A stretch of 49,390 nucleotides of DNA from Segatella copri (GTDB lineage: Bacteria > Bacteroidota > Bacteroidia > Bacteroidales > Bacteroidaceae). Shown here in pieces: positions 9,091-17,831 of the stretch. The position numbers and the translations under genes were made by a program. How positions within the stretch are numbered: the stretch's first letter is position 1; each line of letters begins with the position of its first letter. The stretch lies in NCBI RefSeq assembly GCF_002224675.1, contig NZ_NMPZ01000027.1:1-49390 (forward strand), in the 5' to 3' direction. The notes beneath the pieces are model-generated. The model was not told the origin of the DNA, searched no databases, and saw only the letters and a program-made list of their open reading frames with translations.

Positions 9091-9122
9091 TTTGTTTTTT
9101 ACGAGAAATAATGGTACTTTTG
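9091..9122 (+). promoter_or_regulatory. Promoter of the histidine phosphatase gene
   Basis: TTTG (9091-9094), 20 bases, TACTTTTG (9115-9122) followed by CAG, 60 bases before the ATG. Confidence 0.7.
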
Positions 9123-9182
9123 CAGGCAAACTGAAAATAATCATGATGAAAAAATGAATTATACAATAAAATTATAGTAACA

Positions 9183-10460
9183 ATGAATACAAAGAATCTA
9201 TTATTGTTGGCATCTCTTGTTTTTGCGATGCCATTGTCTGCTCAGAGTCCTCTGGAGGATTTCAAGCGAGACATTACACTCTCGGGTAGTAACTATGTGG
9301 CTTATCGCGGGCCACAGAAACAATTGACTCCGGCGCCTAAGGGATATAAGCCTTTCTATCTGAGCCACTATGGCCGTCATGGCTCCCGCTATATGATTGG
9401 CAAGCAGGCGTATGATGTGCCTTATTTCTCCCTGTTGAAGGCGAAGCAGGAAGGTAAGTTGACTGCCAAGGGTGAGGAAACACTGGCTAAGGTGAAGCTG
9501 ATTCGTGAAGAGGCAAAGGGACGTGATGGCGAGTTGACTCCATTGGGAGCTCTCCAGCATCAGGGTATTACCAAGCGAATGATGGAAAGATTTCCTGAGA
9601 TCTTTGCCGGTAATACGAATATTGAGGCACGAAGCACGGTGGTGATCCGCTGCATTCTCTCAATGGAGAATGGCTTGCAGCAGATGCTTCGCATGAATCC
9701 TAAGCTTCATATCTTCCACGATGCCAGTGAGCATGATATGTACTATATGAATCAGGGAGATAGATACCTGGATAGCTTGAAGAATTCTGTGGGCAGAAAG
9801 GTGGTGCAAGAGGAGTTTTCCAAGAAGCATGCCTGCTATAGCCGAGTGATGCAGGAACTTTTCAATGATCCGGCTTGGGTGAAGCAGAATATCAACCAGA
9901 GCGACTTGAACAGAAAGCTTTATGAGATGGCTAGCTCTGTCCAGGGTACTGAGTTGAGAGGCAAGGTTTCGCTTTATGATCTCTTTACTGAGGAGGAGTT
10001 GTATCAGAATTGGGTAAGTACCAATATCTGGTGGCAGATGGCGTATGGCAATTCTCCTTATACGGGCAATGTTCAGCCATATTCCCAGCGTAATCTTCTG
10101 ATGGATATCATCGAGAAGGCTGATAGCTGCATAGCTCTTCCGCATCCGGGTGCTACCTTGAGATATGGTCATGATACGATGGTTACTCCGCTTACTTGCC
10201 TCCTGGATCTGAATGGATATGGCGAGGAGATCAGAGATCCTGAGAGAATTTCTTCTCAATGGTTTGATTATAAGATTACTCCGATGGCTACCAACCTTCA
10301 GTTTGTATTCTATCGCAACAAGGCGAATGATGTGCTGGTGAAGGTATTGCTCTGCGAGGATGAGGCTACGCTTCCTATCAAGAGCGATGTGGAGCCTTAT
10401 TACCATTGGAATGATTTCAAGGCTTATTGCCTGGAGAAACTGAAGGGATATAAAAAGTAA
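9183..10460 (+). CDS. Secreted histidine-type phosphatase (MINPP/phytase-like)
   Basis: A 425-residue histidine acid phosphatase, clade 2. A signal peptide (about 1-20, ending AMPLSAQ) sends it to the periplasm or out. The catalytic RHGSR motif is at residues 65-69 (His66 forms the phospho-histidine) and the proton-donor HD lies in YGHDTMVTPL near 325. The conserved ARSTVVIRCILSM segment is that of Bacteroides MINPP homologues, which hydrolyse inositol polyphosphates. Phytate is the likely but unproven substrate. Single gene with its own promoter; no transporter nearby. Confidence 0.9.
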   Translation: MNTKNLLLLASLVFAMPLSAQSPLEDFKRDITLSGSNYVAYRGPQKQLTPAPKGYKPFYLSHYGRHGSRYMIGKQAYDVPYFSLLKAKQEGKLTAKGEETLAKVKLIREEAKGRDGELTPLGALQHQGITKRMMERFPEIFAGNTNIEARSTVVIRCILSMENGLQQMLRMNPKLHIFHDASEHDMYYMNQGDRYLDSLKNSVGRKVVQEEFSKKHACYSRVMQELFNDPAWVKQNINQSDLNRKLYEMASSVQGTELRGKVSLYDLFTEEELYQNWVSTNIWWQMAYGNSPYTGNVQPYSQRNLLMDIIEKADSCIALPHPGATLRYGHDTMVTPLTCLLDLNGYGEEIRDPERISSQWFDYKITPMATNLQFVFYRNKANDVLVKVLLCEDEATLPIKSDVEPYYHWNDFKAYCLEKLKGYKK

Positions 10461-10497
10461 AAATATACAGCAATGCGACGCATATAATCATCTATAG

Positions 10498-10532
10498 AAA
10501 AAAAGGAGGGTGTGTCACAGGTACACCCTCCT
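10498..10532 (-). terminator. Terminator of the topoisomerase gene
   Basis: AGGAGGGTGT (10504-10513) pairs with ACACCCTCCT (10523-10532) around a 9-base loop. The minus strand continues with seven T. It lies 34 bases past the stop of the minus-strand gene and between convergent genes. Confidence 0.85.
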
Positions 10533-10565
10533 AAAAAATATATATCGAAAACTTTTCGAATTCTT

Positions 10566-13379
10566 TTATTGCTTCGATAACCAATCTTTGTCTTTCTGAT
10601 CTTCTTCGAAATCTTTTTCAGAGAAGAGATTGGTTTGACCGGTCAGTTCATCTATTACCTGCTGCTCGCTTTTTCCTGCATCAGGATCGAGATTCTCTAC
10701 AGCTTCCGCATTCTTACCTGCGCCTTCAGAATCGCCGGTTGCATCTTCTGCATCAGGATCATCTTCTGCTGGAGGCTCCGGGAATCTTGTCGGCTCTAAT
10801 TCCTCAATGCTTTCCAGTTTCCATGTCGTCAGGCGCTTACCCTTTGCCTTGAAACTCTTCTGAGCGATGAATTGCTCGGCATCGATTTCTTCGGCAGGTC
10901 GGATGGCATCCACACCACCATAGGTAACCTTGAGGCGAGGGAATGGGGTATCGGTGAGCAGGATGAGCTTGCTGTTTGGATTCTCTCCCAGACAATTCTG
11001 GTGGCGCTTGGTGGCATCCATCGTAAATCGCTTGATGTATGGATATCCCTCGTTGTCGGCATCATAGAGAATGGCTGTCCATATCTTGTGCTCGTCCCAT
11101 TTCTCCAATCTCAGGATGTTGTCCTCGTAATGGTTGTTCACATCGAAGTTGGTGATGTAGAATTCGCCGTTGTCGAGTACTACCAGGATAGAGTCATCAT
11201 CATTGAATTCTCCCAGGAATCTGCCGTTTTCATCATAGTTGATGCGGTTTACATCCGGGTCGAACCAAACCTTTCTTCCTCCCAGGGTACTGTGTCCGTG
11301 GCTCTTCAATCCGATGCGGCGGATGGTTCGCTTGGTGAGCAGGTTGCCCTTGGCAGCACGTCCCTTGATGAGGATTTCAGAGAAATCTTTCTCCAGGAAG
11401 ATGCTCTGGCGTTTCTTGCTCAGATCAGGTTCCATCGTCACCTTGATGATTTCTGCCTCGCCGTTAGGGTTGGCGGTGAAGTAGATGATGCGGCTTCCCG
11501 GGGTGCCCTGGGTGATATCGTAGAGCTTGTCGCGTGTCATGGCGGTTACGTTGAATCGCTTGATGAAGTAGTCACCCTGCTTGCCGTCACGATATACGCA
11601 GTTGTAGATGGTTCGCTTGTCGTTCTTTTTGAACACCTGTACGTGGAGGATGTTCTTACCCACGAATATCTTGTCGGCAACCTTGGTTACCTTGAATTTT
11701 CCATCCTTGTAGAAGATGATGATGTCGTCGAGGTCAGAGCAGTTGCATACGAATTCATCCTTCTTCAAACCAGTACCTACGAAACCTTCCTGTCGGTTGA
11801 TGTAGAGCTTCTGGTTGGCTTCCACCACCTTGGTCACCTCGATGGTATCGAAGTTTCTGATTTCGGTTTTTCTAGGATGCATCTTTCCGTACTTGCCCTT
11901 GAGATACTCAAACCAGTTGATGGTGACATCGGTCATGTGAGCGAGGTCGTTTTCTATTTCTGCCAGTTCTGCCTTGATCTTCAGCAGGAGGTCATCTGCC
12001 TTATCCTTATTATATTTCAGGATTCGCTGCATCTTGATTTCCAGGAGCTTGAGGATGTCGTCGCGTGTGATGTCTCGGTGGAAGGAGTATTCCACGTTTC
12101 CCTTGCCGTCTATATTGGCGGTGAAGATCTGATCCTTGAACGGCTCCAGCTTGGAGTAGATGAATGCCACTACCTCGTCCTGACTCTTGCTCTGCTCGAA
12201 CTTGCGCTCCTTGTAGATGCGCTCCTCTATGAAGATGCGTTCGAGCGAGGAGAAGAAGAGCTGCTCTTCCAGCTCACCCTTTCGGATCATCAGTTCGCGT
12301 CGGAGCAATCCCATGGTGCGGTCAACGCTATGTCTGAGCACATCGCTCACGGTGAGGAACTTCGGCTTGTTGTCCTCGATGACGCAGCAGTTAGGCGATA
12401 TGTTGATTTCGCAGTCGCTGAAGGCATAGAGGGCATCCATCGTCTTGTCCGAAGAAGTGCCTGGTGCCAGATGCACGAGGATTTCCACGTTGGCTGATGT
12501 GACATCATCCACCTTTCTTGCCTTGATCTTTCCCTTTTCCACTGCCTTGGTGATGGAGTCGATGAGGCTTCCGGTGGTTTTGCTGAATGGTATCTCGCTG
12601 ATTACGAGTGTCTTGTTGTCGAGCTTGTCTATCTTGGCTCTTACCTTCAGTACGCCTCCTCGCTGTCCGTCGTTGTATTTGCTTACGTCGATGGCGCCTC
12701 CTGTAGGGAAATCCGGATAGAGCTGGAAGGGTTCTCCCTTGAGGTAGTGGATGGCAGCATCGCAGAGGTCGTTGAAGTTATGCGGCAGTACCTTGCTGCT
12801 CAAACCCACGGCGATACCCTCGGCACCTTGTGCCAGGAGCAGCGGGAATTTGGCTGGCAGGGTGATAGGTTCCTTGTTTCTGCCATCGTAGGAGAGTTGC
12901 CAGTCGGTGGTTTTAGGGTTGAATACCACATCCATGGCAAATTTCGAGAGTCGTGCCTCGATGTATCGGGGAGCGGCTGCACGGTCGCCGGTGAGTATGT
13001 TACCCCAGTTACCCTGTGTGTCGATGAGCAGGTCTTTCTGTCCCATCTGCACGAGTGCATCTCCGATGGATGCGTCTCCGTGAGGGTGGAATTGCATCGT
13101 ATGTCCCACGATGTTAGCCACCTTGTTGTATCTTCCGTCATCCATGCGTTTCATGGAGTGGAGGATGCGTCGCTGTACGGGTTTCAATCCGTCTTCGATA
13201 TGGGGCACGGCTCGCTCCAGGATCACATACGATGCGTAGTCGAGGAACCAGTTCTGATACATTCCGCTGAGGTGATGTACGGCAGAAGCATCAAAACGGT
13301 TCACCGGCTTGTAGTCGGAGTGTTCCTGAGGCGTATTTTCTTCATTTATTTCGTTTTTATCTTTAATTTCGTCGCTCAT
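10566..13379 (-). CDS. parC: DNA topoisomerase IV / gyrase subunit A
   Basis: A 937-residue type IIA topoisomerase A subunit, which cuts and rejoins DNA during chromosome decatenation together with a ParE/GyrB partner not in this window. The N-terminal winged-helix/tower region has the catalytic Arg138-Tyr139 in AAAPRYIEARL and the fluoroquinolone-pocket segment HPHGDASIGDA (98-108). A long coiled coil lies near 380-470. The C-terminal half is a beta-pinwheel-like region, followed by an acidic tail (about 850-937). No canonical GyrA box (QRRGGKG) is seen, which favours ParC over GyrA. Transcribed away from glyS. Confidence 0.9.
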   Translation of the reverse strand: MSDEIKDKNEINEENTPQEHSDYKPVNRFDASAVHHLSGMYQNWFLDYASYVILERAVPHIEDGLKPVQRRILHSMKRMDDGRYNKVANIVGHTMQFHPHGDASIGDALVQMGQKDLLIDTQGNWGNILTGDRAAAPRYIEARLSKFAMDVVFNPKTTDWQLSYDGRNKEPITLPAKFPLLLAQGAEGIAVGLSSKVLPHNFNDLCDAAIHYLKGEPFQLYPDFPTGGAIDVSKYNDGQRGGVLKVRAKIDKLDNKTLVISEIPFSKTTGSLIDSITKAVEKGKIKARKVDDVTSANVEILVHLAPGTSSDKTMDALYAFSDCEINISPNCCVIEDNKPKFLTVSDVLRHSVDRTMGLLRRELMIRKGELEEQLFFSSLERIFIEERIYKERKFEQSKSQDEVVAFIYSKLEPFKDQIFTANIDGKGNVEYSFHRDITRDDILKLLEIKMQRILKYNKDKADDLLLKIKAELAEIENDLAHMTDVTINWFEYLKGKYGKMHPRKTEIRNFDTIEVTKVVEANQKLYINRQEGFVGTGLKKDEFVCNCSDLDDIIIFYKDGKFKVTKVADKIFVGKNILHVQVFKKNDKRTIYNCVYRDGKQGDYFIKRFNVTAMTRDKLYDITQGTPGSRIIYFTANPNGEAEIIKVTMEPDLSKKRQSIFLEKDFSEILIKGRAAKGNLLTKRTIRRIGLKSHGHSTLGGRKVWFDPDVNRINYDENGRFLGEFNDDDSILVVLDNGEFYITNFDVNNHYEDNILRLEKWDEHKIWTAILYDADNEGYPYIKRFTMDATKRHQNCLGENPNSKLILLTDTPFPRLKVTYGGVDAIRPAEEIDAEQFIAQKSFKAKGKRLTTWKLESIEELEPTRFPEPPAEDDPDAEDATGDSEGAGKNAEAVENLDPDAGKSEQQVIDELTGQTNLFSEKDFEEDQKDKDWLSKQ

Positions 13380-13414
13380 ATATAGCTTTTAATACTTATT
13401 TTATTAATTTATGG

Positions 13415-13422
13415 CAAAAATA
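13415..13422 (-). promoter_or_regulatory. -7 box for the topoisomerase gene
   Basis: TATTTTTG on the minus strand, 36 bases upstream of the ATG at 13379. No clear -33. Confidence 0.45.
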
Positions 13423-13446
13423 CAACAATTTTTCGAGAAAAAAGAG

Positions 13447-13454
13447 TATCTTTG
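13447..13454 (+). promoter_or_regulatory. -7 box for glyS
   Basis: TATCTTTG followed by CC, 31 bases before the glyS ATG. It lies back to back with the minus-strand box at 13415-13422. Confidence 0.55.
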
Positions 13455-13484
13455 CCGAAAATTTGAAAAAAATAAGATTTAATC

Positions 13485-15047
13485 ATGGCACAGGAAGATG
13501 TTTTTAAGAAAATTGTAAGCCATTGCAAGGAATATGGCTTTGTGTTCCCTAGTAGTGAAATTTATGATGGCTTGGCTGCCGTTTACGACTATGGTCAGAA
13601 TGGTGTTGAGCTCAAGAATAATATCAAGCAGTACTGGTGGCAGAGTATGGTATTGTTGCACGAGAACATTGTAGGTCTCGATGCTGCTATCTTCATGCAC
13701 CCTACCGTATGGAAGGCTTCAGGACATGTGGATGCCTTCAACGACCCATTGATCGATAACCGTGATTCCAAGAAGCGTTATCGTGCCGATGTGCTCATCG
13801 AGGATCACATGGCTAAGTATGAGGAGAAGATTGCCAAGGAGATTGCCAAGGCTCAGAAGCGCTTCGGCGACAGCTTCGATGAGGCTCAGTTCCGCGCTAC
13901 CAACCCTCGTGTACTGGAGAACCAGAAGAAGTTTGATGATCTCCATGCCCGCTATACCGAGGCAATGCAGGGACCTAACCTCGAGATGCTGAAGCAGATT
14001 ATCGAGGATGAGGGTATCGTCTGCCCTATCAGCGGTACCAAGAACTGGACAGACGTTCGCCAGTTCAACCTGATGTTCTCTACCCAGATGGGTGCTGCCA
14101 GCGATGCTACAAGCAAGGTATATCTGCGTCCTGAGACAGCTCAGGGTATCTTCGTAGATTACCTGAGTGTACAGAAGACCGGTCGTATGAAGTTGCCATT
14201 CGGTATCTGCCAGATTGGTAAGGCATTCCGCAACGAGGTGGTTGCCCGTCAGTTCGTATTCCGTATGCGTGAGTTCGAGCAGATGGAGATGCAGTTCTTC
14301 TGCCAGCCAGGCACTGAGATGAAGTGGTTTGAATATTGGAAGAAGGTTCGCTTGGCATGGCACGAGGCACTGGGCATGGGCAACGAGAACTATCGTTACC
14401 ACGACCACGAGAAGTTGGCTCACTATGCTAACGCTGCTACTGACATCGAGTTCAAGATGCCATTCGGCTTCAAGGAGGTGGAGGGTATCCACAGCCGTAC
14501 CAACTTCGACCTTTCTCAGCACGAGAAGTACAGCGGCCGTTCTATCAAATACTTCGATCCAGAGAAGAACGAGAGCTATGTACCTTACGATGTGGAGACC
14601 TCTATCGGTGTTGACCGTATGTTCCTCAGCGTGATGTGCCACTCTTACTGCGAGGAGAAGTTGGAGAATGGTGAGACACGTGTAGTATTGCGCCTGCCAG
14701 AGGCATTGGCTCCAGTGAAGTGTGCCGTATTCCCATTGGATAAGAAGGATGGCCTGCCAGAGTTGGCTCACGAGATTGTGGATGAGTTGAAGTTCCACTT
14801 CAATACCCACTATGGCGATCCTAAGGATTCCATCGGTAAGCGTTACCGTCGCCAGGATGCCATCGGTACTCCATTCTGTATCACCGTTGACCACGAGACA
14901 CCTAAGGATCACAAGGTAACTTTGCGTTATCGTGATACCATGGAGCAGGAGCGCGTAGCTATCTCTGACCTTCGTGGCATCATCGAGGATCGCGTAAGTA
15001 TTACTAGCGTATTAAAGAAACTTGGTAATGAAATTAAGAATTTCTAA
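13485..15047 (+). CDS. glyS: Glycine--tRNA ligase (homodimeric type)
   Basis: A 520-residue class II aminoacyl-tRNA synthetase that charges tRNA-Gly. The N-terminus (VFKKIVSHCKEYGFVFPSSEIY) and the class II motif 2 with FRNEVVARQFVFRMREFEQ are those of the single-chain alpha2 enzyme, not the alpha/beta type. The C-terminal anticodon-binding domain is present (LAPVKCAVFPL to the end). Its 3' end overlaps the FKBP lipoprotein gene by about 20 bases, so the two are probably co-transcribed. Confidence 0.96.
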   Translation: MAQEDVFKKIVSHCKEYGFVFPSSEIYDGLAAVYDYGQNGVELKNNIKQYWWQSMVLLHENIVGLDAAIFMHPTVWKASGHVDAFNDPLIDNRDSKKRYRADVLIEDHMAKYEEKIAKEIAKAQKRFGDSFDEAQFRATNPRVLENQKKFDDLHARYTEAMQGPNLEMLKQIIEDEGIVCPISGTKNWTDVRQFNLMFSTQMGAASDATSKVYLRPETAQGIFVDYLSVQKTGRMKLPFGICQIGKAFRNEVVARQFVFRMREFEQMEMQFFCQPGTEMKWFEYWKKVRLAWHEALGMGNENYRYHDHEKLAHYANAATDIEFKMPFGFKEVEGIHSRTNFDLSQHEKYSGRSIKYFDPEKNESYVPYDVETSIGVDRMFLSVMCHSYCEEKLENGETRVVLRLPEALAPVKCAVFPLDKKDGLPELAHEIVDELKFHFNTHYGDPKDSIGKRYRRQDAIGTPFCITVDHETPKDHKVTLRYRDTMEQERVAISDLRGIIEDRVSITSVLKKLGNEIKNF

Positions 15048-15726
15048 ATATCTCTTCTTGCTCGTGATGGCAGTGTTCGCCCTGTCATCATGCAGCGAGG
15101 ATGATAACACCGTAGATGAGTATGCCAACTGGCAGGAGCGCAACGAGCAGGCTTTTGAAGATACTTTGGCTTATGCCCGTCAGCAGATAGCCAACGGCAG
15201 CACCGAATGGAAGGTGATTCGCAAATGGTCGCTCCAGAACCAGACACCTAACAAGGATGTGAATGGTATGGATGTTCCGCTTTCCTACAAGGATGCTGAT
15301 CACATCGTGGTTCGCGTGTTGAAGGAAGGCAAGGGCAGCGGATGCCCTATGTACACCGATTCTGTGAAGGTGAGCTATTTGGGCAGATTGCTGGGCACTG
15401 ATACTTATCCTGCAGGTTATGTATTCGATAAGACCTTCGAGGGTACCTACGACAAGGCCACTGCTCAGGTTACAACTAATTTGGCGAGTGGCTGGATAGA
15501 TGGTTTTACCACAGCCGTGCTCAAGATGCACATCGGCGATCATTGGCTGGTGTATATCCCATATCAGCTGGCTTATGGTTCTACCCAGAGTTCGAGTAGC
15601 GTAATCCCTGCCTATTCCATGCTTCGCTTCGAGATAGTGCTCGACAGCTACTATCGTCCGGGTCAGGTAATACCGGGTTCAAGAGCTGCTGTCCAGTCAC
15701 TCAAGGGAGAATGGATTACAGAGTAG
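15028..15726 (+). CDS. FKBP-type peptidyl-prolyl isomerase lipoprotein
   Basis: A 232-residue protein from the ATG at 15028. That start begins a good lipoprotein signal (MKLRISKYLFLLVMAVFALS then Ser-Cys22). The FKBP fold is at about 105-215 (VKVSYLGRL, VFDKTFEG, WIDGFTTAVLKMHIGDHWLVYIP, LAYGS), with the aromatic pocket residues largely present. It should catalyse proline isomerisation of envelope proteins, anchored in a membrane. The overlap with glyS suggests a joint mRNA. Confidence 0.9.
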   Translation: MKLRISKYLFLLVMAVFALSSCSEDDNTVDEYANWQERNEQAFEDTLAYARQQIANGSTEWKVIRKWSLQNQTPNKDVNGMDVPLSYKDADHIVVRVLKEGKGSGCPMYTDSVKVSYLGRLLGTDTYPAGYVFDKTFEGTYDKATAQVTTNLASGWIDGFTTAVLKMHIGDHWLVYIPYQLAYGSTQSSSSVIPAYSMLRFEIVLDSYYRPGQVIPGSRAAVQSLKGEWITE

Positions 15727-15735
15727 AATTTTTCT

Positions 15736-15802
15736 GGATTTACACCTTATTATATATAGGGAGATTCATTCCTTTTACAGGTAGGATTTACACCTTATTA
15801 TA
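15736..15802. repeat. Two direct copies of a short dispersed repeat
   Basis: GGATTTACACCTTATTATA occurs at 15736-15754 and again at 15784-15802. An extended form of the first copy (15740-15762) recurs exactly, inverted, at 27079-27101 beyond recA. Confidence 0.75.
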
Positions 15803-15819
15803 ATAGGTGATAGAATAGG

Positions 15820-15867
15820 AGCGTTCCTAGGATTGCCGTCTGATGGCATTCTTAGGAACGCTTTGTG
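15820..15867 (+). terminator. Terminator of the glyS-FKBP unit
   Basis: AGCGTTCCTAGG pairs, with one mismatch, with CTTAGGAACGCT at 15851-15862, followed by a T-rich TTGTGTT. Confidence 0.65.
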
Positions 15868-15970
15868 TTAACATACCTTTTTGATGTGTTAACAAGTGTT
15901 CGTGTTCGCGCACAAAATGTTGTCGATATTAAAAAAATGTTAGTTTTCTGCATTTTTTCGGGTAAAAGTA

Positions 15971-16000
15971 TTGCAGTTCCAGAAAATAGTTGTACCTTTG
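15971..16000 (+). promoter_or_regulatory. Strong sigma-A type promoter with no ORF behind it
   Basis: TTG (15971-15973), 19 bases, TACCTTTG (15993-16000) followed by CA. The next 270 bases contain no credible ORF and end in an intrinsic terminator. Confidence 0.8.
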
Positions 16001-16053
16001 CATCAGAAAAAATAAGTTTTAGGTTTTTAGTTAGGTAATAGATTTTATTAGGT

Positions 16054-16188
16054 TTAGTTGTTAGGTAAAGTTAAGATTGTTGTTCATTGGTTTATTGGTT
16101 TTAGTTAAGGTAGTTAGAAAAGATTGTTTATTCAAGGACGACAGGTGTTAGTTAAGGTAAGAATAAGATTGTTTATTCAGTGACGACA
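16054..16188 (+). repeat. Tandem imperfect repeats of about 41-43 bases
   Basis: Units at 16101-16143 and 16148-16188 share TTAGTTAAGGTA, AGATTGTTTATTCA and a GACGACA end. A more diverged unit lies at 16054-16090. They are inside the candidate RNA. Confidence 0.7.
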
Positions 16189-16268
16189 AAAAACAGTACT
16201 GTTCCGCTCTGCGGAAGTTAAGTTTTGGGAAAAACAAAGGTACGAAATTTATAAGATTAAATAAAAGG

Positions 16269-16300
16269 TGGCGATTCCTTCTCGGAGTCGCCATTTTTTT
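16269..16300 (+). terminator. Intrinsic terminator before the MATE gene
   Basis: TGGCGATTCC pairs with GGAGTCGCCA across a short loop, with one G-T pair, and is followed by seven T. Confidence 0.88.
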
Positions 16301-16328
16301 CGTTAACGCAATTAATAAGAGAAAAAAT

Positions 16329-17708
16329 ATGTTATTCAAGAATAAGACAGATTATCTGATGGAGTCGATACGCGAGGGTAGGGCGATGGCTCGCAGCGAG
16401 AAACTCAATCTCATCGTGGGGTTGAGTATTCCCTCCATGCTGGCACAGATTTCCACCGTGATGATGTTCTTCATCGATGCATCCATGGTGGGACATCTGG
16501 GTGCTGAGGCTTCGGCTAGCATCGGACTTATCGAGTCAACCAACTGGCTTATTGGTAGTTTGCTCAGTGCGGCAGCTACCGGTTTCTCGGTGCAGGTGGC
16601 TCATTTCATCGGAGCCAACGATTTCGTGAAGGCTCGTCAGGTATTCCGCCATGCCCTGATATGCGGTTTGGCGTTCAGCCTTTGTGTTACCCTGGCATGT
16701 GTAGGAGTGCATTCCCATCTGCCTTATTGGCTGGGTGGCGGTGCTGATATTGCGGGCAATTCCTCACGGTATTTTCTGATATACGGTTTGGCGTTGCCCT
16801 TCGTATTCCTGTATCATGTCTCCGAGATGATGCTCAAGTCGGCAGGCAACATGCATACCCCGAGTGTGATGGCGGTGCTGATATGCATCTGCGATGTGGT
16901 GTTCAATTACCTCTTCATCTACGTCATGAAGATGGGCGTAGTGGGAGCTGCCTGCGGCACGGCGCTTGCCTATATCTGCATCTCGCTGCCCAATCTCTAC
17001 CTCACGGCATGCCGTAACCGGATACTCAATCTGCGTCAGGACAAGGAACCTTTCCGATGGGTGAAGGAATACCTGCACCATGCCTGCAAGATCAGCATCC
17101 CGATAGCCATACAGAATGTCCTGATGAGCGGTGCGCAGATCGTGAGTACCATGATTGTGGCACCATTGGGCAATATCGCCATTGCTGCCCACTCGTTTGC
17201 CATCACCGCCGAGAGCCTCTGCTATATGCCGGGTTATGGTATCGGTGATGCTGCCACCACCCTGGTGGGTCAGACGCATGGTGCCGGGCGTACCGATCTT
17301 TGCCGCAATTTTGCCTATATGACGGTGGGATTGGGCATGTGCGTGATGGCATTGATGGGAGTGGTGATGTATGTCTTTGCCCCCGAGATGATAGGTGTGC
17401 TCTCGCCGGTAGAGAGCATCCGCGAGCTGGGTACTACCTGCCTTCGCATTGAGGCCTTTGCCGAGCCTTTCTTTGCAGCGAGCATCGTAACCTATTGTGT
17501 CTGCGTGGGAGCGGGCGATACCCGGAAGCCAGCCGCCATCAATCTGGGTACCATGTGGCTGGTGCGCCTCACCCTGGCTTACGCCCTTTCCAAGAGCTAT
17601 GGCTTGGAGGGTGTCTGGATTGCGATGGCTACGGAGCTTACCCTCAGAGGCACGCTTTTCCTCATCCGCCTTTACCGCGGTTCGTGGATGAAGAGCTTCC
17701 AATGTTAG
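16329..17708 (+). CDS. MATE family multidrug/toxin exporter
   Basis: A 459-residue inner-membrane transporter with about 12 hydrophobic segments and the twofold internal symmetry of MATE proteins (SIPSMLAQISTVMMFFIDASMVGHLG in the first half, ISIPIAIQNVLMSGAQIVSTMIV in the second). It should export cationic compounds in exchange for Na+ or H+; the substrate is unknown. A later start near 16365 (MESIREG) is possible. The upstream promoter-terminator unit may regulate it by attenuation. Confidence 0.9.
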   Translation: MLFKNKTDYLMESIREGRAMARSEKLNLIVGLSIPSMLAQISTVMMFFIDASMVGHLGAEASASIGLIESTNWLIGSLLSAAATGFSVQVAHFIGANDFVKARQVFRHALICGLAFSLCVTLACVGVHSHLPYWLGGGADIAGNSSRYFLIYGLALPFVFLYHVSEMMLKSAGNMHTPSVMAVLICICDVVFNYLFIYVMKMGVVGAACGTALAYICISLPNLYLTACRNRILNLRQDKEPFRWVKEYLHHACKISIPIAIQNVLMSGAQIVSTMIVAPLGNIAIAAHSFAITAESLCYMPGYGIGDAATTLVGQTHGAGRTDLCRNFAYMTVGLGMCVMALMGVVMYVFAPEMIGVLSPVESIRELGTTCLRIEAFAEPFFAASIVTYCVCVGAGDTRKPAAINLGTMWLVRLTLAYALSKSYGLEGVWIAMATELTLRGTLFLIRLYRGSWMKSFQC

Positions 17709-17718
17709 TTTTACGTTA

Positions 17719-17771
17719 AGATTTGCAGGTATTGGGGAAGATAATCTCCCAAATGCTTGCAAATCTTTTTT
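17719..17771 (+). terminator. Terminator of the MATE gene
   Basis: AGATTTGCA (17719-17727) pairs with TGCAAATCT (17758-17766). An inner stem is formed by ATTTGGGGA-like and TCTCCCAAAT segments. Six T follow. Confidence 0.85.
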
Positions 17772-17787
17772 ATTTTGTGTAATTTTG
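17757..17787 (+). promoter_or_regulatory. Promoter of the M16 protease gene, overlapping the terminator
   Basis: TTG (17757-17759), 20 bases, TAATTTTG (17780-17787) followed by CA. The -33 box sits inside the right arm of the preceding terminator stem. Confidence 0.65.
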
Positions 17788-17831
17788 CAAGCGGAATATT
17801 TGAAACAAGAAATTTTATAAATCAATAGCAG

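Larger units (their letters stand above)
16007..16302 (+). ncRNA. Candidate non-coding RNA or long leader upstream of the MATE gene
   Basis: About 290 bases between a consensus promoter and a strong terminator. The DNA is G/T/A-rich on this strand with almost no C, and carries tandem repeats built on TTAGTTAAGGTA and AGATTGTTTATTCA. It contains a hairpin TTCCGC-tct-GCGGAA at 16202-16216. No ORF with a ribosome site is seen. It may be an independent small RNA or a leader that attenuates the exporter gene starting 27 bases after the terminator. I could not match it to a named RNA family by eye. Confidence 0.5.

Noticed and set aside
10872..12497. 541-codon open frame antisense to the topoisomerase gene
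   Set aside because: Val/Glu/Asp-rich shadow of a strongly biased gene; no start signals and no domain.
13719..14912. 397-codon open frame antisense to glyS
   Set aside because: Leu/His/Thr-rich shadow; glyS is certain on the other strand.
16764..17825. 353-codon open frame antisense to the MATE gene
   Set aside because: His-rich, no domain; the MATE gene has clear membrane topology.
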